Origin: Corythoichthys intestinalis
Taxonomy: Eukaryota; Chordata; Actinopteri; Syngnathiformes; Syngnathidae
Direction: 5' to 3'
DNA length: 64,000 nt
Assembly (NCBI RefSeq): GCF_030265065.1
Contig: NC_080410.1
Coordinates: forward strand, 49,830,398 to 49,894,397
Made by a program: the position numbers and the translations under genes. Each line of letters opens with the position of its first letter. Position 1 is the stretch's first letter. Below the pieces are notes generated by a model. That model was not told the origin of the DNA. It did not search any database and was given only the letters and a program-made list of their open reading frames with translations. Positions 23,041-36,131 of the stretch are shown one piece after another.

Positions 23041-24120
23041 CATTCAATCCCCAAACAACTTTCAAAGCTTCAATCAAAAAAAAAAAAAAATTTTCAATCA
23101 AAGAAAAAAGTCATTTGAAAAATAAAATTGCCCTCGCCTATTTTTTTGTTGTTGTTGTTGAAAATCATATGCAAAGCAAATGACCATCTAAGATGCTAGT
23201 CACATTATTTGTTCGAAAAAAGTAATTTTGACCCATTATAAAAAAAAATTTTTTTGTTCAATTCATTCATTTTTGTTATGTTTTGTCTGACCAGAGAACA
23301 TTCTTCCAAAACGTCTTTGGCTTTCTCAGGTAAGTTTTGGCAAACTCCAGCCTGGCTTTTTTATGTTTCTGGGTCAGAAGTGGGGTCTCCCTGGGTATCC
23401 TACCATAGAGTCCCTTTTTATTCAGACGCCGACAGATAGTACGGGTTGACACGGTTGTACCCTCAGACTGCAGGACAGATTGAACTTGTTTGGATGTTAG
23501 TTGAGGTTCTTTATACACCATCCGCACAATCTTTCGTTGAAATCTCGTCAATTTTCCTTTTCCGTCCACGTTTAGAGAGGTTAACCACAGTGCTGTGGGT
23601 TTTAAACTTATTGATGGCACAGTAGACACAGATACATTCAGGTCTTTGGAGATGGACTTGTAGCCTTGAGACGGCCCATGCTTTCTCACAATTTTGCTTC
23701 TCAGACAGTTCTTTGGTTTTCTTTCTTTTCTCCATGCTCAATGTGGTACACACAAGGACAAGGACCGAGATTGAGTCAACTTTAATTCATTTTAACTGGC
23801 TGCCAGTGTGATTTAGTTATTGCCACCAGTCACACCCCCTGTTATGTGCCACTGGTAAGTAACAAGTGCTGTTAATTACGCAAATTAGAGAAGCATTACA
23901 TGCTTTTTCAAAGTGTGCCAATACTTTTTTCTGGTCTATTTTTGGAGTTTTGTATAAAATGATAATGATTTTTTTCATTCCCTTATGTGTTTTTTCATCG
24001 CAAGCAAAATAAATGACGATATTACTACTAAAACATTTGTAATAGCAATCATTTTCTGGAAGAATTTGAGCATTATCTGACAGAATTGGTGGGGTGCCAA
24101 TAGTTTTGGCCAGCAGTGTA

Positions 24121-25184
24121 TTGTGCTGGCCCGTGATAATTAGCTACTACGTTACAAGACGATCAGTTCATGAACGACGACCTACTTGGTGTCCTCAACA
24201 AGAAAAACAATAACTTGAGTAATGACTTGAATAGCATTGTGAAGTTAGGCTATTACTGTAACATAACGCGAATAAAATCCTACTCTTACAAGAAATGTAG
24301 ATTTTTGGGACTTTTTTGACATTCAAACAGAGCTTTTCTGGCGAAAATTTTTGTGAATAAATGCTTAAATCCCCGAATTCTTCATTGATATGGATGTAAA
24401 ACAGTCTCAATTCTCGGTTAAAAGCAAAGAAACCGTGCAGTTAGCGTATATTTTACGTATATTGTCGAAGTACAATGCGATTCCGTTAGGAAATGAGGCT
24501 AGCAGCCGCCTGGCGTAAACAGAGCTTTTCTTGTGAAAATTCTCATGAATAAATGCTTAAATCCCTAAATTTTTTATCGATATGGGCGTAAAACAGTCTC
24601 GAATCTTGGTTAAAAGCAAAAAAAAAACGTGCAGGTAGCATTGATTTCTTGTAATTATTGCCAACTATGAGGCTAGTCAGTAACGAAAATTAGCCACCTC
24701 CTTGTGTAAACAAAGAAGAAAATTTCTGCAAATAAATGCTTCAATCACGCACGCATGGTACGAAAAATATATCTACCTTGAATCCTCGAACAAATGAGAC
24801 AATCCTTCGTGTTTGTATGCGGTACAGCTTTCGTAGTTTTTCAAAATTCCAAGCCTAAATCCGACACGGGTGTGTGCCGTCTTCGGCTATGACTAAATGA
24901 ACCTCGGCCCCCTCTGATAAGACAAAAGAATGACGAAGTGTCACGTCAATAGGTAATGAAGTCTATGATACTACACCAATGTCATAAAATTCCGAGGAGA
25001 AAAATGAAACATAACCCATCCAAAGAGCATCGGTGCCCTCCAGTGGAGAAAAAAAAACATGGTTACCTCTTATTGGTATAATGGGATTACGCTAGGGGTC
25101 GCGTTAACCGAATATTTTCCGTCGTTGACCGGTTTTTTAAAACGGTGACGGAAAAAACTGAAGTCCATCTGTCATTTTGACAGG
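24121..25184. repeat. about 195-bp tandem repeat and flanking sequence
   Basis: Units start near 24318, 24517 and 24709 with AAACAGAGCTTTTC or a variant, each followed by GAATAAATGCTTAAATC. The 70 bp just before the array (24256-24325) recurs at 28068-28130. No coding potential seen. Confidence 0.55.
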
Positions 25185-25761
25185 TTGCAATTCACAACCC
25201 AGACCACAGGGTGGCGAGTGAGCATATTAATTAGCTATTGTCTCTCTCGATGCATGACGTCGTTGGCCTTACTTGGAAAAATGTCAAGGCAACTGAGTGT
25301 CCGAAGTTTCTTCAAAAAGCCCCAAAACGACGATGGTGTTGATAAAAGAGGTGAAAAAAGAGGGACTGGTGCAGTGTAGGATGAAGGACAAACTGTTGAG
25401 ATCCGCGAATGCGGCGAACAAGATTGAACCCAAAAGCAGACAGAGGGGAAGCGTTCGGGGATTTATTAATCACAAATAAAACAAAACACGGGAACGCGGT
25501 AAAAAGGGAATAACAAAAAGGGTCCGTGACAAACAGGTCGACAGGGATCAAAAACGCAAAAACCGAGCGGAGGGCAGAGCCAAAAGACAAACAAAAATAC
25601 ACTCAATACCTGCACAAGGTAGAGGATCACAAAACTAAGACGTCTGACGAACTAGAAGGCATATACCAAGCGACTCGAAAGCAGTACGTGTTAATGGCGA
25701 CCACCAAGGGAAACATCTCGGCGTTCTTCTCCCGGATAGTTTGCGTTTATATACTGTAGCT
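25185..25761 (+). other. repeat-derived stretch with a short transposase-like N terminus
   Basis: From 25279 the plus strand reads MSRQLSVRSFFKKPQNDD, like the start of some fish hAT/ZMYM-type transposase proteins, and stops at 25378. The rest (25420-25761) is an unassigned repeat. Confidence 0.3.
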
Positions 25762-27012
25762 CAGGGGTCCCCAACGACCGGGCGGTCCGTGGCGCATTTG
25801 GTACCGGGCTGCGCAGAAATAATAAATAATTTATTAACGACTGCATTCTGGCCAATTGACTTTGGCCTGTGCCGCTTAACACACCAATATCCCTGTCTAC
25901 TCTAGATATACAACTACAGGATAGGAGGTCGTCATAGAAATGCATTGATTGGGCTGTTAGCACTAAATCTCGTTTTGTATATCTATGCGCGCTTGGACTC
26001 GATAATAACGTATGACGTAGGTCGTCGCCAATCACATTTCTTCCCGGAAATAATTAGCCCCCACACTAGAATGACTGAATAACAGACGTCTTTGGACAGA
26101 CTTTTTACGGGGAAAAGGGAACCTGACAAGCCAGAAGATGTGCCTACAACCTCAAAGAAAACAAAATTTATGCTACTTCCCAATCACTAAAGACCCACGA
26201 ACTGCGAAGGAGTGAATTAGTGACCCGTACGTGAATAAATCGAGTGATTCGAGCATGTCTGTGGAACAGGAATATCCGCTTGTAGAGATCGCAAATCACG
26301 GCGATTTAAACGTACATTTGAGACAACAACTCTACCGAAGTTCTGGATTAAAGTCATTTCGGAATATCCTGACATCGCTAGGAGCGCGCTGAAATCTGTG
26401 CTACAATTTCCAACATCGTGTATTTTTGATGCTAGCTTCTCTCACTCTCCCATCTCGGGACCATCTCGTCTCAACGAAACAAACTCAGGCCTCCCACTGA
26501 TTCAGTGGGTGAGTTGTATTTTTTCCCTGCACTTAACACGACGGGGCTAAAAACAAATGCTATTTTATATTTGCTGTATTTTTCTGCCACACATTGCCGG
26601 TGTTCTGACAAGGTTGGCATGCGCGTAACGTTAAAAAGGACCGCGAATGCAGCGATTCCTAAGTACACACTACAAACTTTCTTTAAAGAAAGGAATATTA
26701 ACTTACGTTTGCCATGTTTGGCGCACACAACAACTGCACGTAGCCCTCTCACTTAACGACTTCGCCGTGTCGTTAAGTGTTAATTTTTCGCCATTTCCGT
26801 GTTGCACATGTATGTTTGTGATGTAAATGGTTTTTTAGCACCATTGGATAACATTGAGAGTCCAACTGAATATAAAAGAGGGCTTTTTTCACCGCCACAA
26901 AAGCTTTGGGAGCAAAATTTTATAAGCGTGCAAAATTTGACAGGACACCGGTCCGTGAAAAAAAGACCCAAATCACACCGGTCCGTGGTGCAAAAAAGGA
27001 TGGGGACCCCTG
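25762..27012 (+). mobile_element. Charlie-type hAT, deletion derivative 2
   Basis: CAGGGGTCCCCAACG to GGGGACCCCTG, with exact 8-bp duplication CTGTAGCT (25754-25761, 27013-27020). Related to 12386-13362. The plus strand near 26325-26430 retains the decayed hAT C-terminal region (AEYPDIA-type wording). Part of its right half is duplicated just outside its end. Confidence 0.9.
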
Positions 27013-28569
27013 CTGTAGCTGACGAGCAGGGATTAGCTGTAGGTGCGACGTCGGCACGCCTCCACAGCCGGTGTTCTGACAAATTTCGCAACCCATCAAA
27101 AATTGCTACCTTGCGGTTTTGCGCATGCGCGTAACGTTAAAAATGGCCGCGAATGCGGCGATTCCAAAGTAAACACTACAAACTTTCTTTAAAGAAAGGA
27201 ATATTTACTTAAGTTTGATCATGTAAAGACATGTACTAAAGTTCTCAAACACATTTTATCATGTTAGCTGCACACAGCAACTGCACCACGCGCTCTCACT
27301 GTTAACGACTCCGCCGTGTCGTTAAGTATTAATTTACGCCATTTTCGTGTTGCACATGTATGATTATGATGTATCTAGTTTAGTTAGCACCTTTGGATAA
27401 CATTGAGAGTCCAATTGAATGCAAAAGAGGGCTTTTTCAGCGCCAGAAAAGCTTTGGGAGGAAAATTTTATAAGGGAGCAAATTTTGACATAACATCGGC
27501 TCTGCAACAAAAACAAATTCTGACAAGCAGCAGAACGCGACACAAACAAGCAATAAGCCCTCGGCAACTACTGAGCGAGCAAGCGGCATTTTATTTCATT
27601 TTTTCATTTCATTTTAAAAATTTAAGTGACGGGTAAAAATAGATTATGACCGGATTTTTATGACCCTGTCAGTCAAAATGACAGAACGAAAAAGTCTAGC
27701 GCAACCTCTGGATTACGCGATTATCGTCGCATGGTCTCATTGGTGAAACTTGTCGGCATTTCTGGCAAAAATAAAGCCAATATGTGCTCGTGCCAGTGCA
27801 TGGGGTCCTGCCCTACCGTACCCCAGTGTTTTTCAACCTTTTTCAGTTCACTGCCTGCCATTGACGGCGATAGACGTCCTATCCGTTTGGAGTGGGAGGG
27901 TTGACAGCAGATGATCATTGGACATCTACCTCCGTCAAAATTTGATCTATCTCCGGCAAAATTTGACACGATCTAGCAAAGTACGTAAATTACAAACAAA
28001 TTGTAATTAGGTGTAATACATTTTCAATTAATGTTACTCAGAAAGGTGAAAGTGGCAATTACTGCAACATAACGCGAATAAAATCCTACTCTTACAAGAA
28101 ATGTAGATTTTTGGGACTTTTTTGACATCTGGTGCTTCGGGGGCACACAAATACTTGACGTCACAATCCTCACAAGCTGCGAAAGACTTTAAACTCAAAT
28201 GACGCAAACGAAAGAATGAAATCGTTTCCTTCCTGATTTGGCTTTGAGTGAAAAGTGAAAAAGAACGGTCAACCGCGGGTCACCGCGGACACTAATGCAC
28301 ACTAAAATTTTCCATTGTTTTTTTGGTTTTGTTTTGAGCGTTTCCGCCGATTACGCAGGAGAATTCAAATGATTCAGTCTTTCACTGTCAAGGGTGAAAA
28401 GTGACTCATGAATGAAAAAATAATAGGATTGCTCCATATCAAGTCGCACTCATCGTGAGGTTGCGCCAGTTCACTGCCTGCCATTGACGGGGATAGACGT
28501 CCCATCCATTTGGAGTGGGAGGGTTGACAGTGTATGATCATTGGACGTCTATCTCCGTCAAAGTTATTG
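27013..28569. repeat. Charlie-type hAT fragment and other repeat pieces
   Basis: 27065-27490 is a direct repeat of 26596-26960. 27830-27930 and 28465-28565 carry the CCATTGACGG/TAGACGTCC repeat. 28068-28130 repeats 24256-24325. No gene. Confidence 0.5.
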
Positions 28570-29073
28570 TTGAAGTTGTTAAGAAAAAGATCAACCACTA
28601 CCTTTCTTCCCCACATTGCTTCTCACGATATTTCTAATTGTTGAGAGAGGGATTTTAAGGTTTTAGCCAAGTATAAAAAGGCTCTAAAGACTGCCAAAAT
28701 TCACTCTACTCATTTTACACTGCCTTTTACCTCTATATATAGATAAAACGGTGCCATTATAGATTGAACGCGACAATGCGTGAGTGGATCGTGCAGCGCA
28801 TGCGGTAATTGCGCTAAATATTTTAACGTGATTAATTTTTTAAAAATGAATTACCGCCGTTAACGCGATAAATTTGATAGCCCTATTTTAAGCAAAAACT
28901 AAAGACTCTGGATGAGTGTAAGACATTTTGTCTGTAACGTTCAATACAATTAGAAAATGATTCAATTAAAATATATGTATATTAAAAAAAGGCATGTCCG
29001 ATATTTTTTTGCCTATTCCGATACTTTGAAAATGACGTGATCGGACCTTCCCAATCGATCGGGGACATCTTTA
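28570..29073. mobile_element. hAT family B, truncated, reverse orientation
   Basis: Matches family B interior (compare 33480-33900) and ends CGATCGGGGACATCTTTA at 29073. The other terminus is missing. Confidence 0.65.
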
Positions 29074-29445
29074 ATTGGCACCCCTGCAATTCTGTCAAAC
29101 AATGCTCAATTTCTCCCAGAAAATGTTGCTATTACAAATGCTTTGGTAGTAATATCTTCATTTATTTTGCTTGCAATGAAAAAACACAAAAGAGAATGGG
29201 AAAAAAAAATAAATCATTTTCATTTTACACAAAACTCCAAAAATGGTCTGGATAACAGTATTGGGACTAGGGCTGTCAAACTAATAAAGTTTTTAATCGA
29301 GTTAATTACAGTTTAAAAATTAATTGATCGTAATTAATCGCAATTCAAACCATATATAAAATATGTCATATTTTTCTGTAAATTATTGTTGGAATGGAAA
29401 GATAAGACACAAGACGGATATATACATTCAACATACGGTATATAA

Positions 29446-30181
29446 CAGGGGTGTCCAAACTTTTTGCAAAGGGGGCCAGATTTGGTACGGTAAAAATGTG
29501 GGGGGCCGACCTTGGCTGACGTCCTTTACGTAGAACAATATATTTAAGCAAATTTTAGCAAGCAATTCCGTGTGTCACATTTGCTTTATTATTTTTTTTA
29601 TTAATAATTTCCACAATCTTGCAACTAGCCTTTGTAACGTTCTTTTTCGACTCTCGGGCTCTTGTGAAATACTGCTGCTGTAAAATTAAACTAGCTTCAA
29701 GTTGCTTGAATTTCTCGCTACGTATCTTCTCTGTAATCTTGTCGTAAATGTCAGCGTGTCTTGTTTTGTAATATCGCCTCACATTGAACTCTTTAAAAAC
29801 AGGGACTGTCCCTTTGCAAATGAGGCAGAAACAAGTTGTTGCGTATTTTAGTAAAGAAGTAGTCCAATTCCCACCTATCGTTGACGCGCTGGCCATCGCA
29901 GTCAACTTTCTTTTTTGTGTTGATTGTCGCCATTTTAGAACATTGGGAATAAAGGGTCACACGGGGTAATGTTGCTTAGAGTGCTGCTGCCTTTTAGTGG
30001 GTAAATGAGGAGCAGCATTTAGTGTGTAAGCTACTTCATACGCTGGTAGCAGTACTGCTGACCAATTTATTAAGTCTGTGTGCGGGCCAGACGTTATTGA
30101 TTTTATGACAGAGGCTGGGGGCCGGATGAAATTTGACCAAGGGCCGCATTTGGCCCCCGGGCCGGACTTTGGACATGTCTG
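29446..30181 (-). mobile_element. hAT element with zinc-finger transposase N terminus
   Basis: CAGGGGTGTCCAAAC to TTTGGACATGTCTG, exact 8-bp duplication GTATATAA (29438-29445, 30182-30189). The minus-strand ORF 29905-29555 includes CLICKGTVPVFKEFNVRR and YFTRARESKKNVTKAS, matching the BED-like finger region of hAT transposases related to GTF2IRD2. The catalytic part is absent, so this is a deletion derivative. Confidence 0.92.
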
Positions 30182-30588
30182 GTATATAACTACTGTATTA
30201 GTTTATTATAACAATAAATCAATAAGATGACATTAACATTATTAACATTCTCTTAAAGCGATCCATGGATAGAGAGACTTGTAGTTCTTAAAAGAAAAAT
30301 GTTAGTACAAGTTATAGAAATTTTATATTAAAACCCCTCTTAATGTTCTCGTTTTAATAAAATTTGTTAAATTTTCAATCAAAAAATAAACTAGGAGCTC
30401 GCCATTATTGATGTCAATAATTACACAATGCTCACTCATGGTGCTGAAAGACATAAAATCAGTTGGACCCAAGTGCCAGCAGAGGGCGCCAAACACCAAA
30501 AAACAAGTAACAAGTGGACAGTACACTCTGCTGTCATTTTAATCTGTTTGAGCGGGGCATGTGCGTTAATTGCATCAAATATCTTAAC

Positions 30589-31630
30589 TAGGGCTGTCAA
30601 AATTAGCGCGTTAACGGGCGGTAATTAATTTTTTTAATTTATCACTTTAAAATATTTGACGCAATTAACGCACATGCCCCGCTCAAACATTAAAATGACA
30701 GCACAGTGAAATATGTACTTGTTGTGTTTTTCAGAGTTTTGTTGCCCTCTGCTGGCGCTTTGGTGCGACTGATTTTATAGGCTTCAGCACCCATGAGCAT
30801 TGTGTAAGTTATATTGGCATCAACAATGGCGGGCTACTAGTTTATTTTTTTGATTGAAAATTTTACATATTTTAATAAAACAAAAAAATTAAGAAGGGTC
30901 TTAATTAGGGCTGTCAAAATTATCGCGTTAACATGCGGTAATTAATTTTTCTTAATTAATCACGTTAAAATATTTGATGCAATTAACGCACATGTCCCCC
31001 TCAGACATTATTCTGCCTTTTGGTAAGTTTTACAGCAAGGCTTTTTGTGCTGTCTAACAGCGAACTCTTGTGGTTGCTTTGCGACATGGTTTATTGTTTT
31101 CTTGCCAGTTCAATAGGGCTGCACGACGTCTCGGGCTGATAATGTTGTTGATAATGGTTTATTTTACAGAATAATTTACAGAAAAAATATGGCATATTTT
31201 ATAAATGGTTTGAATTGTGATTCATTGCGATTAATTACGATTAATTAATTTTTAAGCTGTAATTAACTCGATTGAAAATTTTAATCGTTTGACAGCCCTA
31301 GTTTTAATATAAAATTTCTATAACTTGTATTAACATTTATCTTTTAAGAACAAGTCTTTCTATCCATGGATCGCTTTAACAGAATGTTAATAATGGTAAT
31401 GCCATCTTTTTGATTTATTGTTATAATAAACAAATACAGTACTTATGTGCCATATGTTGAATGTATATATCCATCTTGTGTCTCATCTTTCCATTCCAAC
31501 AATAATTTACAGAAAAATATGGCATATTTTATAGATGGTTTGAATTGCGAATAATTAAGATTAATTACAATTAATTAATTTTTAAGCTGTAATTAACTTG
31601 ATTAAAAATTGTAATCGTTTGACACCCCTA
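30589..31630. mobile_element. hAT family A copy A2, inside A1
   Basis: Exact 8-bp duplication ATCTTAAC (30581-30588, 31631-31638). TAGGGCTGTCAAAATTA to TTTGACACCCCTA. Confidence 0.94.
30906..31300. mobile_element. hAT family A copy A3, inside A2
   Basis: Flanking 8-mers GTCTTAAT and GTTTTAAT (7 of 8). TAGGGCTGTCAAAATTA to TTTGACAGCCCTA. Confidence 0.9.
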
Positions 31631-32233
31631 ATCTTAACGTGATTAATTCAAAAAATTAATTACCGCCCGTTAACGCGATAATTTTGACATCCCTAATTGG
31701 GACCCTTTGAAAAATTATGTGATGCTTCTCTAATTTGTGTACTTACCTGTGGCACATAACAGGTGGTGGCAATAGCTAAATCACACTTACAGCCAGTTAA
31801 AATGGATTAAAGTTGACTCAACCCCTGTCCTGTGTCCTTATGTGTACCGCATTGAGCATGGAGAAAAGAAAGAAAACCAATGAACTGTCTGAGAACTTGA
31901 GAAGCAAAATTGTGAGAAGGCATGGGCAATCTCAAGTTTAACTCCAAAGACCTGAATGTTCCTGTGTCTACCATGCGCAGTGTCATCATTAAGTATAAAG
32001 CCCATGGCACTGTAGCTAACTTCCCTAGATGTGGACGGAAAAGAAAAATTGACGAGCAATTTCAACGAAAGATTGTGCGGATGCCGGATAAAGAACCTCG
32101 ACTAACATCCAAACAAGTTCAAGCTGTCCCGCAGTCCAAGGGTACAACAGTGTCAACCCGTACTATCCGTCGGCATCTGAATGAAAAGGGACTCCATGGT
32201 AGGATACCCAGGAAGACCCCACTTCTGACCTAG

Positions 32234-32683
<450 letters not shown>

Positions 32684-32993
32684 TAAAGAGATCTGAAAAT
32701 GGCACCCTTCAAATATCAGAGACCTGGAACAGAGCATTGTAAAAAAACTCATTGATGGATACCGGAAGCGGTTGTTCGCATTTATTTCGTCTAAAGGTTG
32801 GGCTACCAAGTATTAGGCTGAGGGTGCCAATACTTTTGTCCGGCCCATTTTTAGAGTTTTGTGTAAAAGGATCAAGATTTAATTATTTTTTTCATTCTCT
32901 TTTGTGTTTTTTCATTGCAAGCAAAATGAATGAAGATATAACTATCAAAGCTTTTGTAATTGCTTGACCCATTTCATCTTGTAATATTCCGAC

Positions 32994-34237
32994 TAGGGTT
33001 GTACCGATCATGTTTTTTCTCTCCCGATCCGATTCCGATCGTTTTAGTTGGCGTATCTGCCGATCCCGTTATGTCCCGATCCGATTGCTTTTTTTTTGTT
33101 CTTTGTTCCCGATTCAATTCCAATCATTCCCGATCATTTTTCCTGATTGTTTACATTTTGGCAATGCTTTAAGAAAAAAATGAATACAACTCGGACGAAT
33201 ATATACTGTACGTTCAACATACAGTACATAAGTACTGTATTTGTTTATTATGACAATAAATCCTCAAGATGGCATTTACATTATTAACATTCTTTCTGTG
33301 AGAGGGATCCACGGATAGAAAGACTTGTGACTTTGTATATTGTGACTAAATATTGCCATCTAGTGTATTTGTTGAGCTTTCAGTAAATGATACTGTGGCC
33401 ATGCCCAAATGCATGATGGGAAGTGGAACCATGACTATGCGTAGTTCTACCAATTGATATATCTTCTCTGCATTTCCTTGCTTCCCCACACTGCTTCCCA
33501 TGATATTTCTAATAGTAGGGAGAGGGATTGTAAGGGTTTAGCCAATTAAAAAAAGGCTCCAAAGACTGCCAAAATGCACTCTACTCATTTTGCACTGCCT
33601 TTTTTCTCTCTATATAGGTAAAACGGCGCCATTACAGATTGAGTGCGACAATGCGTGAGTGGGTCGTGCAGCGCATGCGGTAATTGCATTAAATATATAA
33701 ATGTGATACTTTTTTTTTTTTAATTGCTTACCGCCGTTATCGGGATAAATTTGATAACCCTACCTAAGCCTAAACTAAAGACTCTGGATGAGTGTAACAA
33801 CATATTATGTCTGTAACGTTAAATACAATTAGAAAACGATTTAATTAAAAAAAATATATATATATATATATTTAAAAAAGGCATGTCCGATATTTTTTTG
33901 CCGATTCCGATACTTTGAAAATGACGTGCAGCGCATGCATCAATTGCGTTAAATATTTTAACTTGATACATTTTTTTAAAAATTAATTACTGCCGTTATT
34001 GGGATAAATTTGATAATCCTACCTTAAGCCTAAACTAAAGACTCTGGAAGAGTGTAACATATTATGTCTGTAACGTACATACGTACGTACGTCTGTAAAT
34101 ACAATTAGAAAACGATTTAATTAAAAAATATATATATATTAAAAAAAGGCATGGCCGATATTTTTTTGCCGATTCCGATACTTTGAAAATGACGTGATCG
34201 GACCCCATCGATCGATCGATCGATCGGGACATCTCTA
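32994..34237. mobile_element. hAT family B, reverse orientation, with internal duplication
   Basis: TAGGGTTGTACCGATCATG to GATCGGGACATCTCTA. About 260 bp of the right part is present twice in tandem (about 33668-33927 and 33928-34192). No clear target duplication. Confidence 0.75.
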
Positions 34238-35589
34238 ATGACTTTATTTTTGGAAAAACACAACTTTATTCTTGTAATTTTACAACTTCATTTCCGTCAC
34301 ATTAAAACTTGACTTGCAGTTTTACAAATATCACTCTGTAACAACCTCGATTTTCATCCCATAACATTTACCGCAATATTACGTGTTAATCCCGAACGTT
34401 AGCCTGACTCAACCCCGAGAGCATCGGAAGTTTCGACAATGTATAAATAGGAAAAAAGGAGTCTGCGACTCGGCCGGCGTCTCCCTTGGTGACATCATAC
34501 TTGGCTACCGACTGTTTGCTTGACGGCCGCCCAGTGGTATACACTTGCACGAGGCTTGCTACGATGTAAACGCTCAGGAGAAAAGGGAAAGTTCCCACAT
34601 GTGTGGAAATGTGGAATTTACCAGATGTTGCTTGTTGATTCAAAAAAATCGTGCAATTATGTTCTCTATATCCATTCTTTGGAATGAGACTGATGCCAGA
34701 TGCCACTGACTAAAGGCTGACCCATTCCCGTCACATCCTTAGCTTCGGGGCATTCGCCGCATGACCTCACGACAAGATTACATCGAGCTGTTTGTCATTG
34801 TGTGGTATCTGTGGTATCTGACAAAACCGCTTTGAACCTCAGAGTCCGGATCGGGATTGTTTTAAGACAACATTTGCTTGTTTGAACAAGGCCGGCTTTG
34901 ACAAAACACAGAGTCAAAGGGAATGCAGCGAAAAAGAGGCCTTCTCGGGAAAGTTTAGGATTAAGGAATGGCAGTCGTTCAAATGTAGTGGATAGGCATT
35001 TCCGTCAATGGTGGCAAAAAAAATTATTAAAGACCCAGATAGTGTTATTTCAGTTTTTTTTTAATGGGATTTCATCGGCGTGCCGCACAGCCTAAACCGT
35101 TTGACCAATCAGCACCGTTCAAATATCGAAACGATCGGAATTTTCACGCGACGTGGGGAATTTTTCGAACGACCCTGGAAAATTTTCCGTTGGCCCGTAA
35201 ACGCCGATTTTTCACCCATTTTTGGAAGGAAAAAACAATACAATTTTTGACCAAATCACATAATTTGGACATCAAAAATTCCGGGACGGTGAGAGGCATA
35301 AAAGTTGTATACAGAATTTGAAAAAAAATTACGGTTCCCTGTAAATTTGCTAAAAACTTTCCCATTCATTTTTAATAGGAAAATTCCCATTCACTTCCAA
35401 TGGAATTTCCGATAGGATTTACATTGGATTGATGCCATTGACGGTCAAATCCATTGATGCTAATGCACTTGTATTCAAATGACACCTATGTAACTCGATC
35501 CCTTTGACGGTCATGGACGTCCAAAATTTACCCATTCATTTTCAATGGGAAAAAAACAATGTCCCCAAATGAAAAGGAAATGTCAAAAT
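34238..35589. other. stretch without recognised gene
   Basis: Holds an unconfirmed 106-codon minus ORF (34706-34386) without family resemblance I trust, and at 35400-35560 copies of the CCATTGACGG-type repeat. Nothing else recognised. Confidence 0.35.
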
Positions 35590-36131
35590 TAGGGCTGTCA
35601 AAATTATCGCGTTAACGGTCGGTAATTAATTTTTTAAATTAATCACGTTAAAATATTTGACGCAATTAACGCACAAATGCCCCGCTCAAACAGATTAAAA
35701 TGACAGCAAAGTGAAATGTGTACTTGTTGTGTTTTTCGCCCTCTGCTGGCGCTTGGGTGCGACTGATTTTATAGGCTTCAGCACCCATGAGTATTGTGTA
35801 AGTAATTGTTGACATCAACAATGGCGGGCTACTAGTTTATTTTTTGATTGAAAATTTTAAAAATTTTATTAAAACGAAAACAGTAAGGGGGGTTTTAATA
35901 TAAAATTTCTATAACTTGTACTAACATTTATCTTTTAAGAGCTACAAGTCTTTCTATCCATGGATCGCTTTAACAGAATGTTCATAATGGTAATGCCATC
36001 TTGTTGATTTATTGTTATAATAAACAAATACAGTACTTATGTACCGTATGTTGAATGTATATATCCATCTTGTGTCTTATCTTTCCATTCCAACAATAAT
36101 TTACAGAAAAATATGGCATATTTTATAGATG
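35590..36131. mobile_element. hAT family A, truncated at the right
   Basis: Starts TAGGGCTGTCAAAATTATCG. The copy breaks off at TTTTATAGATGGTT and abuts a Tc1 fragment. Confidence 0.7.

Larger units (their letters stand above)
21339..24118 (-). mobile_element. Tc1-like transposon (CACTGCTGGCC family), interrupted
   Basis: Ends CACTGCTGGCCAAAAGTA and GGCCAGCAGTG, with TA on both sides (21337-21338, 24119-24120). The minus strand from 23753 encodes the N-terminal half of a Tc1 transposase in two frames: MEKRKKTKELSE at the start, then SKQVQSVLQSEGTTVSTRT and [11 protein letters not shown] at about 23290. The C-terminal half is replaced by another repeat (21503-23040). Sibling copies lie at 29074-32965 and 36132-37160. 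Confidence 0.85.
29268..31695. mobile_element. hAT family A copy A1 (outer)
   Basis: Exact 8-bp duplication ATTGGGAC (29260-29267, 31696-31703). Begins TAGGGCTGTCAAAC, ends TTTTGACATCCCTA. Interrupted by elements at 29446-30181 and 30589-31630. Confidence 0.93.

Noticed and set aside
34386-34706. 106-codon minus-strand ORF
   Set aside because: It reads like ordinary protein in places, but I could not match it to a family and found no splice or promoter context.
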